The notes under the pieces: model-generated
What the model was told of the DNA's origin: nothing
The model's database searches: none
The model's input: only the letters and a program-made list of their open reading frames with translations
Source of the DNA: Caballeronia arationis
Lineage (GTDB): Bacteria > Pseudomonadota > Gammaproteobacteria > Burkholderiales > Burkholderiaceae
Direction: 5' to 3'
Length of the DNA stretch: 41,085 nt
Assembly (NCBI RefSeq): GCF_001544975.2
Contig: NZ_FCOG02000057.1
Coordinates: 1 to 41,085, forward strand
Part shown: one piece after another, positions 16,326-25,307 of the stretch
How the letters are laid out: each line of letters starts with the position of its first letter
Numbering within the stretch: position 1 is the stretch's first letter
Translations under genes and position numbers: made by a program

Positions 16326-17285
16326 TCAATGGCTTACGTCGTGCAACGCGTTGCTCCAGTCGCCTATAAAGCGGTCAATGTGAAAGCGCTCGAGCGCAGC
16401 ACGTCGCGCGCCTTCGCCGAGCCGACGCGCTTCAGCGGGATCGCGCAGCAGCCGGTGCATTCGATCGACGAGCGTGTCCAGATTGGTATCGATAAAGCCG
16501 CTTTCATCATTGCGGATCACGGTGGCAAGCTCGGTTGTCGCCAAGCCGATGATCGGCATCCCGATCGTCATCGCTTCGACTATTGCAAGTCCAAGGCTCG
16601 TCCATCGGATAGGATTGAAGAAGAATCGATACTGCGCGGTGAAGGCGGCAAGATCGAGGTTGCCGATTTCTCCGATGCCGCCCGCCACCTCTGCATCCAT
16701 GCCGACCAGATCGAGCGGCACGCGTCCCGCAACGTCGGCAAAGACGTCGCTGCCGAGGCGCCGTCCGCGGTGCTTAAGATGATTGACTACGACGATCCCC
16801 CGTGCTTTCTCACCGGTGTAACGCACGCCCTCCGGCACGATGACGCCGTGTTCGATCACCCGTACCGGCGTGTCCCCCGAGTCCCACATCAGTCGGTTGA
16901 AGTGCGTCACATGGACGAGCAGTGTGCGCGGGTCTTGTACCCAGTGGCGTTCTTCGAACGCGTTCTGCTGCGGCGGATCGTGCTCAATGTAGACGGTCGG
17001 AAGCCGCCGTTGCGCTTCGCTCAACACGTTCGCGCGGTCATCGAACCAGTGCGTGCGATGCTGAAACAGGATGACGTCAAACTGCTGCGACGCGACCTGA
17101 TCGATCGGAATTTCATGCACGTTCTCGCCCCACGGGAGCACGCCGACCTTGCCTGCGTAACCGGGCGGATGCGATGGCTTCGTGACGAGATAGAAGTCGT
17201 GCGGGACCTGCGTCAGATAATAGAGGTAGTTGCCGTGCACATGCCACGTGAGGATGTGCAGACGGCGTTGGCGGTCAGTCGGCAT
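16326..17285 (-). CDS. Glycosyltransferase, GT4-like (319 aa)
   Basis: A GT-B fold transferase. The N-terminal half starts RLHILTWHVHGNYLYYLTQV and has few charged residues. The C-terminal half holds the donor-binding signature LGLAIVEAMTIGMPIIGLAT, with Glu in the EX7E-like place, and ends in a helical segment. I chose ATG 17285, which overlaps the preceding GT9 stop by 11 bases, a sign of translational coupling. Substrate unknown. Similar proteins occur beside NodU-type carbamoyltransferases and heptosyltransferase-like enzymes, as here. It is cytoplasmic or peripheral to the inner membrane. Confidence 0.8.
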   Translation of the reverse strand: MPTDRQRRLHILTWHVHGNYLYYLTQVPHDFYLVTKPSHPPGYAGKVGVLPWGENVHEIPIDQVASQQFDVILFQHRTHWFDDRANVLSEAQRRLPTVYIEHDPPQQNAFEERHWVQDPRTLLVHVTHFNRLMWDSGDTPVRVIEHGVIVPEGVRYTGEKARGIVVVNHLKHRGRRLGSDVFADVAGRVPLDLVGMDAEVAGGIGEIGNLDLAAFTAQYRFFFNPIRWTSLGLAIVEAMTIGMPIIGLATTELATVIRNDESGFIDTNLDTLVDRMHRLLRDPAEARRLGEGARRAALERFHIDRFIGDWSNALHDVSH

Positions 17286-18351
17286 GGGTCGTCGAAAGCG
17301 GTTGAGAAGCATAGCGGTTCAACTGCATGCGCGCGGTATTGAGTACTTGTTGCACGTCGATTGCGAGAGCGCACGGGTGACCGAAGGGACATTCGCTATA
17401 CGAACACGGGCGGCATGGCGGATAGTTGGCGAGCACGCGATGGCGTTCGTGATCGAGCGGCGCCCAGCGGCGCGTATCGCTACCCGAAGCGATCACGACG
17501 CTCGGCGTGCGCATGGCGGCCGCGACGTGTGACAGGCCTGTGTCGTTGCACACCACGAGTTGCGCGCAGCCGACGAGCGCGGCCAGTCCGCCAAGCGAAG
17601 TGCGTCCGGTGAGGTCGGCCGCCAGCGGTCGGAGCGACGCCGCGAGCGTTGACGTCAACGTCGTCTCGCTGGCGCTGCCCGTAATGGCGATCTGCCAGCC
17701 GTCGCACGCCAGTTCGCGCGCAACTTGGGTAAAGCGTTCGAGCGGCCAGCGCCGCGAGGGCAACTGGGCGCCCACATGCACGAGGACCAGGCGCCGCGCT
17801 TCGAGTTCGAAGGCGTCCATGAGCCGCTGGCGTTCGTCGAGATCTTTTGCGCCTAACGGGATCTCGAGCGGCTGGTCGCCGGCGTCGCATCCAAGCGCCT
17901 GCATGAGGGCGATATAGCGTGTGGGTTCGGGGAGATCGTCGGGCCATGCGATGAATGAGCCGGGACGCGAGGCTTCGTCGGGCTGGACGAAACCCGCGTG
18001 GGTGCGCGCGCTCCATCGCGCGACGATCTCGTTCGCCACGCCGCCGCTGCCGTGCATCTGAATCGCAAGATCGAAGCGGCGCGCGCGCATCATGGCGCAG
18101 AAGCCGTTGAGATGCTCGTCGGTTTCGCGTTGCTCAGGGAAGCCGACCGCGCCGGGAAATACGATCAACTCGTCCAGCAGATGTGAATAGCGATCCACGA
18201 AAGTCTGCGCCCACGGCAAGCCGATCAATACCATATGCGCATCCGGATATTGCTTTCGCAAGGCGCGTAACGCGGGCACGCAACACAGCATGTCGCCGAG
18301 CTGAAGCGCTCGGAAGATTGCGATACGGCGCGTGTCGGCGAGCGCGTTCAT
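17275..18351 (-). CDS. Glycosyltransferase family 9 (heptosyltransferase-like), 358 aa
   Basis: A GT9 enzyme of the lipopolysaccharide heptosyltransferase type. The N terminus RIAIFRALQLGDMLCCVPAL corresponds to the glycine-rich loop of WaaC/WaaF. The C-terminal signature VVCNDTGLSHVAAAMRTPSV contains the conserved D-T-G-x-x-H-x-A-A donor site. A Cys-rich patch near the end (YPPCRPCSYSECPFGHPC) is common in this subgroup. Start ATG 18351 overlaps the upstream GT2 stop by four bases. It probably transfers a heptose or related sugar. A second GT9 lies in the same cluster at 21178. Confidence 0.88.
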   Translation of the reverse strand: MNALADTRRIAIFRALQLGDMLCCVPALRALRKQYPDAHMVLIGLPWAQTFVDRYSHLLDELIVFPGAVGFPEQRETDEHLNGFCAMMRARRFDLAIQMHGSGGVANEIVARWSARTHAGFVQPDEASRPGSFIAWPDDLPEPTRYIALMQALGCDAGDQPLEIPLGAKDLDERQRLMDAFELEARRLVLVHVGAQLPSRRWPLERFTQVARELACDGWQIAITGSASETTLTSTLAASLRPLAADLTGRTSLGGLAALVGCAQLVVCNDTGLSHVAAAMRTPSVVIASGSDTRRWAPLDHERHRVLANYPPCRPCSYSECPFGHPCALAIDVQQVLNTARMQLNRYASQPLSTTHAD

Positions 18352-19421
18352 ACGAAGGGCACCCTAAACTTGATCGCACCATAGAGCCGCCAAAAGACGG
18401 ACAAGAACGGAATTGCCACGGACGTGTACGCCATTTCGAGTATGTGCGAGGCACGGCGCGTGGTCGTCGCGAGGCGCTTCGCGCAGAACCAGCCGGTCAT
18501 CGCAAACCACGCGGCGGCTGCGACGGCCGACGTCTTCGGGTGCCCGAGGGCGAACGCGCAAGCAGCAAGCACGGTCGATGCGATGATCGCGTAGTACAGA
18601 AACGGAGGCGCGCGCCTGATGCGTTCGCGGAATAGCCGTGGATACTTCTTGTAGAGCAACGCATCGAACTGGCTCTTCTTCTGTTGAGAAAGGCTGACGC
18701 CCCAGCGCGCGGGCCGCACCGGATGGATTACGACCGCATCGTCCGCGCGTGCGAGCGCGAACCCCGCGCCGAGCAGCGCGAACTGCAAATCGGAGTCCTC
18801 GCGCCACGCCGATGTATAGCGTTCGTCGAACCCGCCGGTGCGCGTCAGCGCCGCGCGCTCGACAAATGCATTGGCCGTCGCGAATTCGGCGCCTGCAAGC
18901 CCCGCAGCGTCACGCTCATAGTCGGAAGGATGCTCGGGGATCGGCACGACGATGCGCCCCGAAACCGCTTGCGCTCCAGCGTCGAGCGCCTGCAATCCCG
19001 CCTTAAGCCAGCGAGTGGCAGGCTGCGTATCGTCGTCGGTGAAGGCGATGCGTTGTGCACGGGCGGCTCGCCACCCAGCATTGCGCGCGCCAGCGGGACC
19101 TTGAGTCGATGTCACCGGCAGGTAACGAATGCGTGGGCCCTGCACCGCATGATCGTGCGCGAGACGTTGCACGTAATCGCGCGTTGCGTCGTCGGGGCCG
19201 TCGTCGCATACGATGATCTCGTAGCGCCTCGGATCGATGTCTTGCGCGAGCACGCTCGCAAGGCAGCACGCCAGCATGTCCGGACGACGGTAGGTCGGTA
19301 TCACGACGGAGACGTCGGGCAACGCGCCGGTGTAGGCGTGTTCGACTGCCGACGCGTGCGCGATGCCCGCTTCGTCGCCGAACATATCCGACATTCCGCC
19401 CATCACGGTGCTCATGCGCAT
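18348..19421 (-). CDS. Glycosyltransferase family 2 with a C-terminal membrane segment (357 aa)
   Basis: An inverting GT-A transferase. DVSVVIPTYRRPDMLACCLA begins the domain at residue 37. EIIVCDDGPDDATRDYVQ and the metal-binding triad in IAFTDDDTQPATRW follow, then WREDSDLQFALL, the usual ED motif for the catalytic base. Residues 270-320 are hydrophobic (YYAIIASTVLAACAFALG and SAVAAAAWFAMTGWFC), anchoring it in the inner membrane. The start overlaps the carbamoyltransferase stop by 10 bases. Several Met codons in the first 12 residues make the exact start uncertain. The acceptor is unknown. Confidence 0.85.
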   Translation of the reverse strand: MRMSTVMGGMSDMFGDEAGIAHASAVEHAYTGALPDVSVVIPTYRRPDMLACCLASVLAQDIDPRRYEIIVCDDGPDDATRDYVQRLAHDHAVQGPRIRYLPVTSTQGPAGARNAGWRAARAQRIAFTDDDTQPATRWLKAGLQALDAGAQAVSGRIVVPIPEHPSDYERDAAGLAGAEFATANAFVERAALTRTGGFDERYTSAWREDSDLQFALLGAGFALARADDAVVIHPVRPARWGVSLSQQKKSQFDALLYKKYPRLFRERIRRAPPFLYYAIIASTVLAACAFALGHPKTSAVAAAAWFAMTGWFCAKRLATTTRRASHILEMAYTSVAIPFLSVFWRLYGAIKFRVPFV

Positions 19422-21157
19422 GCCCCGTTCTTTTCGATGAGAAACGAGCCGATCACGAGCGCGTCGAGCGGTGACGTCCAGAACGATTCGAGCGCGTCGC
19501 GCGGTGAATTCACCATCGGCTCGCCACGCGTATTGAACGAAGTGTTCACGAGCACCGGCACGCCGGTGCGCGCCTTGAACGCGGCGAGCAAGTCATAGTA
19601 GAGCGCATGCTGTCCGCGATTGATGGTCTGCACGCGCGCGGTTCCATCGACGTGACGCACGGCGGGAATCTGTTTCTCCTTGCCGGGGCGGACATCGAAT
19701 ATGAACAGCATGAATGGCGCGACGCGCGCATCGACAAACCAGTCGTTGGCGAACTCCTCCATTACGACCGGCGCGACCGGCCTGAAGTCTTCGCGATCCT
19801 TGATCTCGTTGAGCTTGGCCTGCATGCCCGGATCGACGGGTGATGCGAGGATCGATCGCGCACCCAGTGCGCGCGGACCGAATTCGGTGCGCCCTTGATA
19901 CCAGCCGATCACCCGGTTGTTGGCGAGGATGTCGGCGGTTTCTTCGGCGATATGGTCGAGACGACGGTAGGGGACTTTCGCCCATTGCAGGAATTGCTCG
20001 ATCTCGTCGTCCGTATAGCCTGGGCCGTAATACGCGTGATTCATCACCCAGCGCCTGGTCGTTTCGCCTTGCCTGCGCCGTTCACGATGATCGATCCATA
20101 ACGCAGCGCCGAGCGCCGTACCGGCATCGCCCGCGGCCGGCTGGACCCACACGTCGGCGAACGGGCCGCGATCGCGTAGTCGCGCATTCATGACGCAGTT
20201 GAGCGCGACGCCGCCCGCCATCGCGAGATGATCGAGACCGGTTTGCCCATGCAGCCAGCGCGCGAGTTCGAGTACCGTGTCCTCGAGCACAGTCTGCAGC
20301 GAATGCGCGATATCGAAGTGGCGTTGCTCCAGCGGACCGCCGCGTTCACGAGCCGCACCGAACCGCTCGACGAGACGCGGCGCGTCGACCGTGTACGTGC
20401 CATCTTGCCGGTACTTCACGATTTCGCGAAACTGGTCCACGTAGAGCGGCTTGCCATACGAGGCGAGCGCCATGACCTTGTATTCGTCGGACGAGTGCAG
20501 AAAGCCGAGATAGGCAGTCACTGCTTCGTAAAGCAATCCGAGCGAATGCGGCAGTTCCACTTGCCTCAGACGCTTATACTCGCCGTCGACGAGCTGCCCG
20601 AGGCTCGTGGTCACTCCTTCGCCGCGGCCATCCATCGTGAGCACGGCGGTCTCGGTGAACGGCGCGGCAAGAAAGGCGCTCGCTTCATGGGACAGATGAT
20701 GATCGACGTAATGCCATTCGAAGCGCGGCACCCGGCCGCCGCTCCTGAAGCGCTTCTGCAAGTGATGCGGCGCGCCGTCGATGAGCTGTGCCCTGGCGTT
20801 CACGATATAGCTGAGAAAGAGCGGGTCCCACGGCGATTCCGAGGGATTCGTCATCGTCTTCTTGCCCGGTTCGAGCGGTAGCTCGATCGTGGATCGCGAG
20901 GCAGAGGGCATCGTCGAGAGAAGATGCGGATCATATGAATACGCCACGTGATCGAGATCGGCGAGTTCGATGCCCGCCTCCTTCAGGCAGTAGTCGATCG
21001 CATGAAACGGCAACTCCCAGGTCGAAAACGGTACGGGCCGCTTTGCATGCTTGACATGCGTGAAGCGCTCGTCTTCGGCCGCTGCGATGACCACGCCGTC
21101 CTTCAGGAGCGCCGCGGCGCTGTCGTGATAAACCGCATTGATTCCCAATGTGTACAT
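19412..21157 (-). CDS. Carbamoyltransferase, NodU/CmcH family (581 aa)
   Basis: Transfers a carbamoyl group from carbamoyl phosphate, through a carbamoyl adenylate, to a hydroxyl of a sugar or other metabolite. The N-terminal Kae1-like domain starts LGINAVYHDSAAALLKDGVV and has the metal-binding histidines in VDHHLSHEASAF and the ATP loop in TMDGRGEGVTTSLG. The C-terminal YrdC-like domain has TEFGPRALGARSILASPVDP and KDREDFRPVAPVV. Length and motifs match the family with no defect. Homologues decorate Nod factors and antibiotics; here the surrounding glycosyltransferases point to a carbamoylated glycan. It sits 20 bp after the upstream GT9. Confidence 0.93.
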   Translation of the reverse strand: MYTLGINAVYHDSAAALLKDGVVIAAAEDERFTHVKHAKRPVPFSTWELPFHAIDYCLKEAGIELADLDHVAYSYDPHLLSTMPSASRSTIELPLEPGKKTMTNPSESPWDPLFLSYIVNARAQLIDGAPHHLQKRFRSGGRVPRFEWHYVDHHLSHEASAFLAAPFTETAVLTMDGRGEGVTTSLGQLVDGEYKRLRQVELPHSLGLLYEAVTAYLGFLHSSDEYKVMALASYGKPLYVDQFREIVKYRQDGTYTVDAPRLVERFGAARERGGPLEQRHFDIAHSLQTVLEDTVLELARWLHGQTGLDHLAMAGGVALNCVMNARLRDRGPFADVWVQPAAGDAGTALGAALWIDHRERRRQGETTRRWVMNHAYYGPGYTDDEIEQFLQWAKVPYRRLDHIAEETADILANNRVIGWYQGRTEFGPRALGARSILASPVDPGMQAKLNEIKDREDFRPVAPVVMEEFANDWFVDARVAPFMLFIFDVRPGKEKQIPAVRHVDGTARVQTINRGQHALYYDLLAAFKARTGVPVLVNTSFNTRGEPMVNSPRDALESFWTSPLDALVIGSFLIEKNGACA

Positions 21158-21177
21158 GACGAGAGCCCTGTGAGGTT

Positions 21178-22347
21178 TCAGATTGTCGTGAGCGGCACGG
21201 CCAAGGCTTCGCGGTTAGCGCGGCGCTCTTCCATCAGTTCGCTAGCGGCGGCAACCACGTCGTCGACGGCGACGCCGTTGAGGCACGCGTGATGGCCCTC
21301 GGGGCACACGCTGCGATAGCACCAGCGGCAAGGTACGTCCTGATACAGCACGCGATGAGGCGTCTGCCACGGCATGTGCTGCGGATTCGTGAGCGCGTAG
21401 AGATCGACGACCGGCGTGCCGAGCGCCGAGGCGATGTGGACCGGCCCGCTGTTGTTCGATATGAGGACGCGTGCGCCACGGATCAACGCGGCAAGTTCGC
21501 CCAGATTCAGCGCACCGGCGAGATCGATCGCGTTCGGGTGTGCGCCGCTGACGAGCGCGGTAAGGTCCGCTTCGGCCTGAGCGCCGGAGACGAAGACGGC
21601 GCAGCCAGTCATGTGCGCCAGGCGCTCGGCGGCCTCTGCGAAGCGCTCCGGCGGATAGCGTCTCGATGCGGCGCTCGCACCCGGATGGATGACGATATAA
21701 GGCTCGTCGGCCGGCGCGTGAAGCAGCGTGAGCTTGTGCGCAAGATTCGCGGCGTCCTGCGGCGACACGTCGAAGCGCATGCGCCGATCCGGCGTCTCGG
21801 CGCCCACCTGCGCGACGAGCGCTAGTTGCCGCTCGACTTCATGACGCGTGCGATGCTGCGGTTCGGTCTCGGCGACCCAATCGGTCAGCAAGCCATAGGG
21901 ATTCTCGCGGCAGTGCGCAAGCCGTTTGCCGATGCCCGCAAGATGACACAGCATCGCGGCGGGCAACGGATTCTGGCTATAGACGCTGAAGATCACGGCG
22001 GCGTCGAAATTTCCGCGCGCAAGACGCTCGCGCATCGCGAGATCGTTGCGGTAATCGGGAGGCGCATTTTGCTTAACCCATGGCGCATCGTATTCGATCA
22101 CGTCGCTGACGTCCGAAAGATGGCGCGCGGCGACCGCGCCCGCACGCGAAGCGAGGAGCGTCAGATGCCGTTGCTGACCTGCCCATCGCAACGCGTGCAT
22201 GGCGGGCGTGGTCATCAATACGTCGCCGAGGTTGTCAAGCCGCACGCACAGAATGCGTTTGACATCGTCGCCCCACGGGCGCACGGACGTCGCCGCCGGC
22301 GTACGGGCGTGAGCCTCCAGCGCGAGGGGGATCGGGTTGCGGCTCAT
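21178..22347 (-). CDS. Glycosyltransferase family 9 (heptosyltransferase-like), 389 aa
   Basis: After a 30-residue leader the GT9 fold begins with RILCVRLDNLGDVLMTTPAM, the typical WaaF/RfaF entry. It ends with VLISNNSGPVHIASALGTPV and DLYALTNPQHMPW, the donor-site signature. A Cys-containing stretch (DVPCRWCYRSVCPEGHHAC) near the C terminus mirrors that in the other GT9 of the cluster. I chose ATG 22347, whose ATGA overlap with the phosphatase stop indicates coupling; the longer frame lies inside that gene. The GmhB-type phosphatase just upstream supports a heptose donor. The acceptor is unknown. Confidence 0.88.
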   Translation of the reverse strand: MSRNPIPLALEAHARTPAATSVRPWGDDVKRILCVRLDNLGDVLMTTPAMHALRWAGQQRHLTLLASRAGAVAARHLSDVSDVIEYDAPWVKQNAPPDYRNDLAMRERLARGNFDAAVIFSVYSQNPLPAAMLCHLAGIGKRLAHCRENPYGLLTDWVAETEPQHRTRHEVERQLALVAQVGAETPDRRMRFDVSPQDAANLAHKLTLLHAPADEPYIVIHPGASAASRRYPPERFAEAAERLAHMTGCAVFVSGAQAEADLTALVSGAHPNAIDLAGALNLGELAALIRGARVLISNNSGPVHIASALGTPVVDLYALTNPQHMPWQTPHRVLYQDVPCRWCYRSVCPEGHHACLNGVAVDDVVAAASELMEERRANREALAVPLTTI

Positions 22348-22937
22348 CGGGCAATCTCCCGCGCGCTCACGCGCTTGTCCATGGCGCGAATTGCCAGGGC
22401 TGCGCGAAACATGTCGGTTGCGACCACATGCGGCTCGCGCAATGCTCCGCCACGCCATACGGTTTCGTTGCCGTTGTCGATCAGGATGGTGCGGCATCCC
22501 GCACGCCGGCCTGCTTCGATGTCGTCGAGGATGTCACCGACAAACCAGCAATCTGCGAGCACGACGCCGTGCTCACGCGCCGCGCGCAGCAGCATGCCGG
22601 GCATCGGCTTGCGGCAATCGCATTCCTGGTTGTAGGGTTCGACGGTCCCTGTGGCATCGTGCGGACACCAGTAGACCGCGCTGAGTGTCGCGCCGCATTC
22701 TGCAAAAAGTTCGTGCAGCCTCGCTTCGACCCCATTGAGCGATTCGATCGGAAAGCGCCCGCGTGCCACACCGCTCTGGTTGCTGATGACGAAGATCGGC
22801 ACAGCGAGCGCGGCGAAGATTGAAAGCGCTTCGCGCGCGCCGGGTGCAAGCCGCATCGCGTCGGGATCGACATTGTAGGGCACGTCATCCAGCAGGGTGC
22901 CGTCCTTGTCGAGAAAGATCGCAGCGGGGGCGGTCAT
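22344..22937 (-). CDS. gmhB: D,D-heptose 1,7-bisphosphate phosphatase (GmhB-type HAD-IIIA), 197 aa
   Basis: An HAD-superfamily phosphatase. Motif I is IFLDKDGTLLDDVPYN (nucleophile Asp and acid-base Asp), motif II is VISNQSGVARG, and motif III/IV is KPMPGML plus CWFVGDILDDIEAG. The zinc loop of GmhB is present as WCPHD and ECDCRKP. In ADP-heptose synthesis GmhB removes the C7 phosphate. The start ATG overlaps the GT4 stop by ATGA, and the stop overlaps the GT9 start, so the genes are translationally coupled. A related HAD-IIIA histidinol-phosphatase is the alternative. It implies a heptose precursor for the cluster. Confidence 0.85.
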   Translation of the reverse strand: MTAPAAIFLDKDGTLLDDVPYNVDPDAMRLAPGAREALSIFAALAVPIFVISNQSGVARGRFPIESLNGVEARLHELFAECGATLSAVYWCPHDATGTVEPYNQECDCRKPMPGMLLRAAREHGVVLADCWFVGDILDDIEAGRRAGCRTILIDNGNETVWRGGALREPHVVATDMFRAALAIRAMDKRVSAREIAR

Positions 22938-24226
22938 GCAGAAGCGCTTCCGGCTGCGATGCGCGTGCGCTCTTCGAAGCCGCCAACGCGCTCGCTCGTC
23001 GCAGTGCCTGCAACGCGCGCGTACACGCGAGCGAGCGACTGCGCGACGCCGTGCCACGTGAACATCTGCTTCGCGCGCTCTAGTCCAGCCGCGCCCATGC
23101 GCTCCGCGAGTTGGGAATCACGCTTCAATACTGCGAGGCAATGCGCGAGCGCCAGCGGGTCCTTGGGCGGGACGAGCAGGCCCGTGTGCCCGTGCGCGAC
23201 TGAATAACGGATGCCGCCGACATCGGCGCCTATCACCGGCCGTGCGCAGGCCATCGCTTCAAGCGGCGTGATGCCGAAGGGTTCGTACCACGGCGTCGTG
23301 ACGAATACATCGGCGGCGTTGTAGAAGAGCCTCAGCCGTTGCCGCGCGTGCCGTCCAAGGAATTCGACTTGCGGCTCGATCGAGCACGCGCGCGCAATGC
23401 CTCTTAGCCGTCCGATCTCCGGCGTCGCGAGTTCGTTCGGGTCGTCGGAGTTGCCGCCCACGACATACAGATGCGCGGCTTCACCCAGTTCGCGATTGCA
23501 TGCCGCGATGGCACGGACGGCGTTTTCGATGCCCTTTCGCGGCACCATGCGTCCCAGTTGCAAGGCGATATACCGATCCTGCGGCCAGCCCAGTTCCTCG
23601 CGCGCCGCGGCGCGGTCCATCGGGTAGAACTCGTCGCTGTCGAAGCCGCAGGGCACGAGGTCGATGCGCGCCGGGTCCGCGCGATACAGCGACACGAGAT
23701 CCGCTTCGTCTTGCGGACACTCCGCGATCACGGAATCCGACTGCGTGACGAGCGCGTCCTCGATGTCGAAGCGCGCGTCTGGGAAGCCGTCGTCCGTACC
23801 TTGATGAATGCGGCGAACGCGACCGAGCGCATGAAACGTCGTGACAAGCGGCGTCCCGAGCGCTTCCTGCACGCGCAGTCCTACGAGGCCTGACATGAAG
23901 AAGTTCGCGTGTACCACATGATATGGTTCGTCTTCACGGCGGAAAAATTCGATCGTAAAGCGAGCGAACTCGTCCATGAACGGAAGAAGCTGCTCTTTGG
24001 GAAGTTGTGTCGGCGGCCCGGCAGGTACATTGATCACGCGCACGCCGTCGAAGCGTGACACGAGCGGCAATAGCGACCGGTCACACCGGGTGAAAACGTC
24101 GACGCGATGCCCGCCGCGAACAAGTTGCTTAGCGATGTTCGCAACGTAGATATTCTGACCTCCGCTATCCACACCGCCCGCGACGGCTAGCGGCGATGCG
24201 TGTTCGCTGATCAATGCGATCTTCAT
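22934..24226 (-). CDS. Glycosyltransferase family 4 (430 aa)
   Basis: A retaining GT-B transferase of the sucrose-phosphate-synthase/MshA group. The N terminus reads MKIALISEHASPLAVAGGVD and continues SGGQNIYVANIAKQL, the glycine-rich acceptor/donor loop. The C-terminal donor site includes LGRMVPRKGIENAVRAI and EPFGITPLEAMACARPVIG, the EX7E motif. Full length for the family. A 187-bp gap precedes it, unlike the overlaps elsewhere in the cluster, and this gap has a sigma-54-like promoter. It may therefore start a second transcript for the eight genes below. The sugar transferred is unknown. Confidence 0.88.
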   Translation of the reverse strand: MKIALISEHASPLAVAGGVDSGGQNIYVANIAKQLVRGGHRVDVFTRCDRSLLPLVSRFDGVRVINVPAGPPTQLPKEQLLPFMDEFARFTIEFFRREDEPYHVVHANFFMSGLVGLRVQEALGTPLVTTFHALGRVRRIHQGTDDGFPDARFDIEDALVTQSDSVIAECPQDEADLVSLYRADPARIDLVPCGFDSDEFYPMDRAAAREELGWPQDRYIALQLGRMVPRKGIENAVRAIAACNRELGEAAHLYVVGGNSDDPNELATPEIGRLRGIARACSIEPQVEFLGRHARQRLRLFYNAADVFVTTPWYEPFGITPLEAMACARPVIGADVGGIRYSVAHGHTGLLVPPKDPLALAHCLAVLKRDSQLAERMGAAGLERAKQMFTWHGVAQSLARVYARVAGTATSERVGGFEERTRIAAGSASA

Positions 24227-24285
24227 GGCGTGGTTCCGTCAGAATTGTTCAGTAATGCAGCGTAATGGCCGGGCGAGACTTTTTT

Positions 24286-24301
24286 AGCATTCGTTGTGCC
24301 A
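24286..24301 (-). promoter_or_regulatory. Candidate sigma-54 (RpoN) promoter for the glycan cluster
   Basis: On the minus strand the sequence reads TGGCAC, five bases, ATGCT. This keeps the invariant GG (-24) and GC (-12) with correct spacing and matches the consensus TGGCACxxxxxTTGCW in all but one core base. Transcription would start near 24275, about 50 bp before the GT4 ATG at 24226. The match is by eye and such sites occur by chance, but the position in the only sizeable gap of the cluster is apt. Confidence 0.45.
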
Positions 24302-24413
24302 CTCGGATGAAAACGCGTATAAGCGTTTGTTCGGTGGGGGACGAAAGCAATTTCTCACGGAGAACGATTGGCACGTTATTACACGCAGTGTGTAGAAGCG
24401 AAAAGCGTGTATT

Positions 24414-25307
24414 TCATAAGTCGAGCTGTTGCTGTCCCTCGAACACGATGGCGCGCATGCGCCGCACGCTCGGTGGGATCACGCGGCGTCGCGCTAGCGC
24501 CCACGGAAGCGCCGCGAACATGGTCGCCGCGCCGCGCAGAAGTGTCCCTTCGCGACGCATGAGCACGAGTGCGCGCAGCGTCGCGCGCCATGCTTCGCCT
24601 ATGGGCAGCCGAAGCCATGCGATCCATGCAGCGTTTCGCGCAAGTAGGCGTCGCCGTAGCGCGCTGTCTCGCAATGTCGAGGGGTGGTGATGGACGACGA
24701 GATCGTCCGCATACACGATCGCGAGGCCGCTCGCAAGGACGTCCAGCGCGACCAACTCTTCTTCGCCGCCGATGAAAAGTTTTGGCTCGTAGCCGCCCAC
24801 GCGACGGAACACATCGGTGCGGAACACGCTTGCGCCCGCCAGAAAGCCGATCAACGCGGGACCGGGCAATCCGCGGGCGCCGAGCGGGCTGGCTTTCATC
24901 AATGCACATGTCGAGTCTAGGGCCTCGTCCTCGCCGACGACCACACGTGCGCCCAAAACAGCAACCTGCGGGGACCCGTCGAGGATCGAGACCGCGCGGC
25001 TTAGTGAGTTCGCTTGCCACCACATGTCGTCGTCGCAAAAGGCGACGTATTCGGTCGCTACACACGCGACGCCCAGGTTGCGTCCGGCCGCACCGAGATT
25101 CGTTTTGGAGGCGACGACGCGTACGGAAGGATAGTGCTGGGACACGCGCTGAGTGGTGCCGTCGGTCGATGCGTTATCGACGAGTACGACATTCGGGCAG
25201 TCTGGAAGCGCTAGAAGCTTCTCGAGCGTCTCCAGCACCTGCTCAACGCGATTGTGCGTTAGGACGACAACGGTCACGCCCGCGGCGTTCATCGGTACCG
25301 CGCTCAT
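24414..25307 (-). CDS. Glycosyltransferase family 2 (297 aa)
   Basis: A GT-A fold transferase. GVTVVVLTHNRVEQVLETLE opens the domain, followed by VVLVDNASTDGTTQRV, GAAGRNLGVACVATEYVAF and the metal-binding CDDDMWW. The C-terminal quarter is basic and partly hydrophobic. ATG 25307 overlaps the stop of the PIG-L deacetylase by four bases (ATGA). The combination PIG-L plus GT2 recalls paired genes in which an N-acetylated sugar is attached and deacetylated. The donor and acceptor are unknown. It is followed by a 187-bp gap before the next gene of the cluster. Confidence 0.87.
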   Translation of the reverse strand: MSAVPMNAAGVTVVVLTHNRVEQVLETLEKLLALPDCPNVVLVDNASTDGTTQRVSQHYPSVRVVASKTNLGAAGRNLGVACVATEYVAFCDDDMWWQANSLSRAVSILDGSPQVAVLGARVVVGEDEALDSTCALMKASPLGARGLPGPALIGFLAGASVFRTDVFRRVGGYEPKLFIGGEEELVALDVLASGLAIVYADDLVVHHHPSTLRDSALRRRLLARNAAWIAWLRLPIGEAWRATLRALVLMRREGTLLRGAATMFAALPWALARRRVIPPSVRRMRAIVFEGQQQLDL

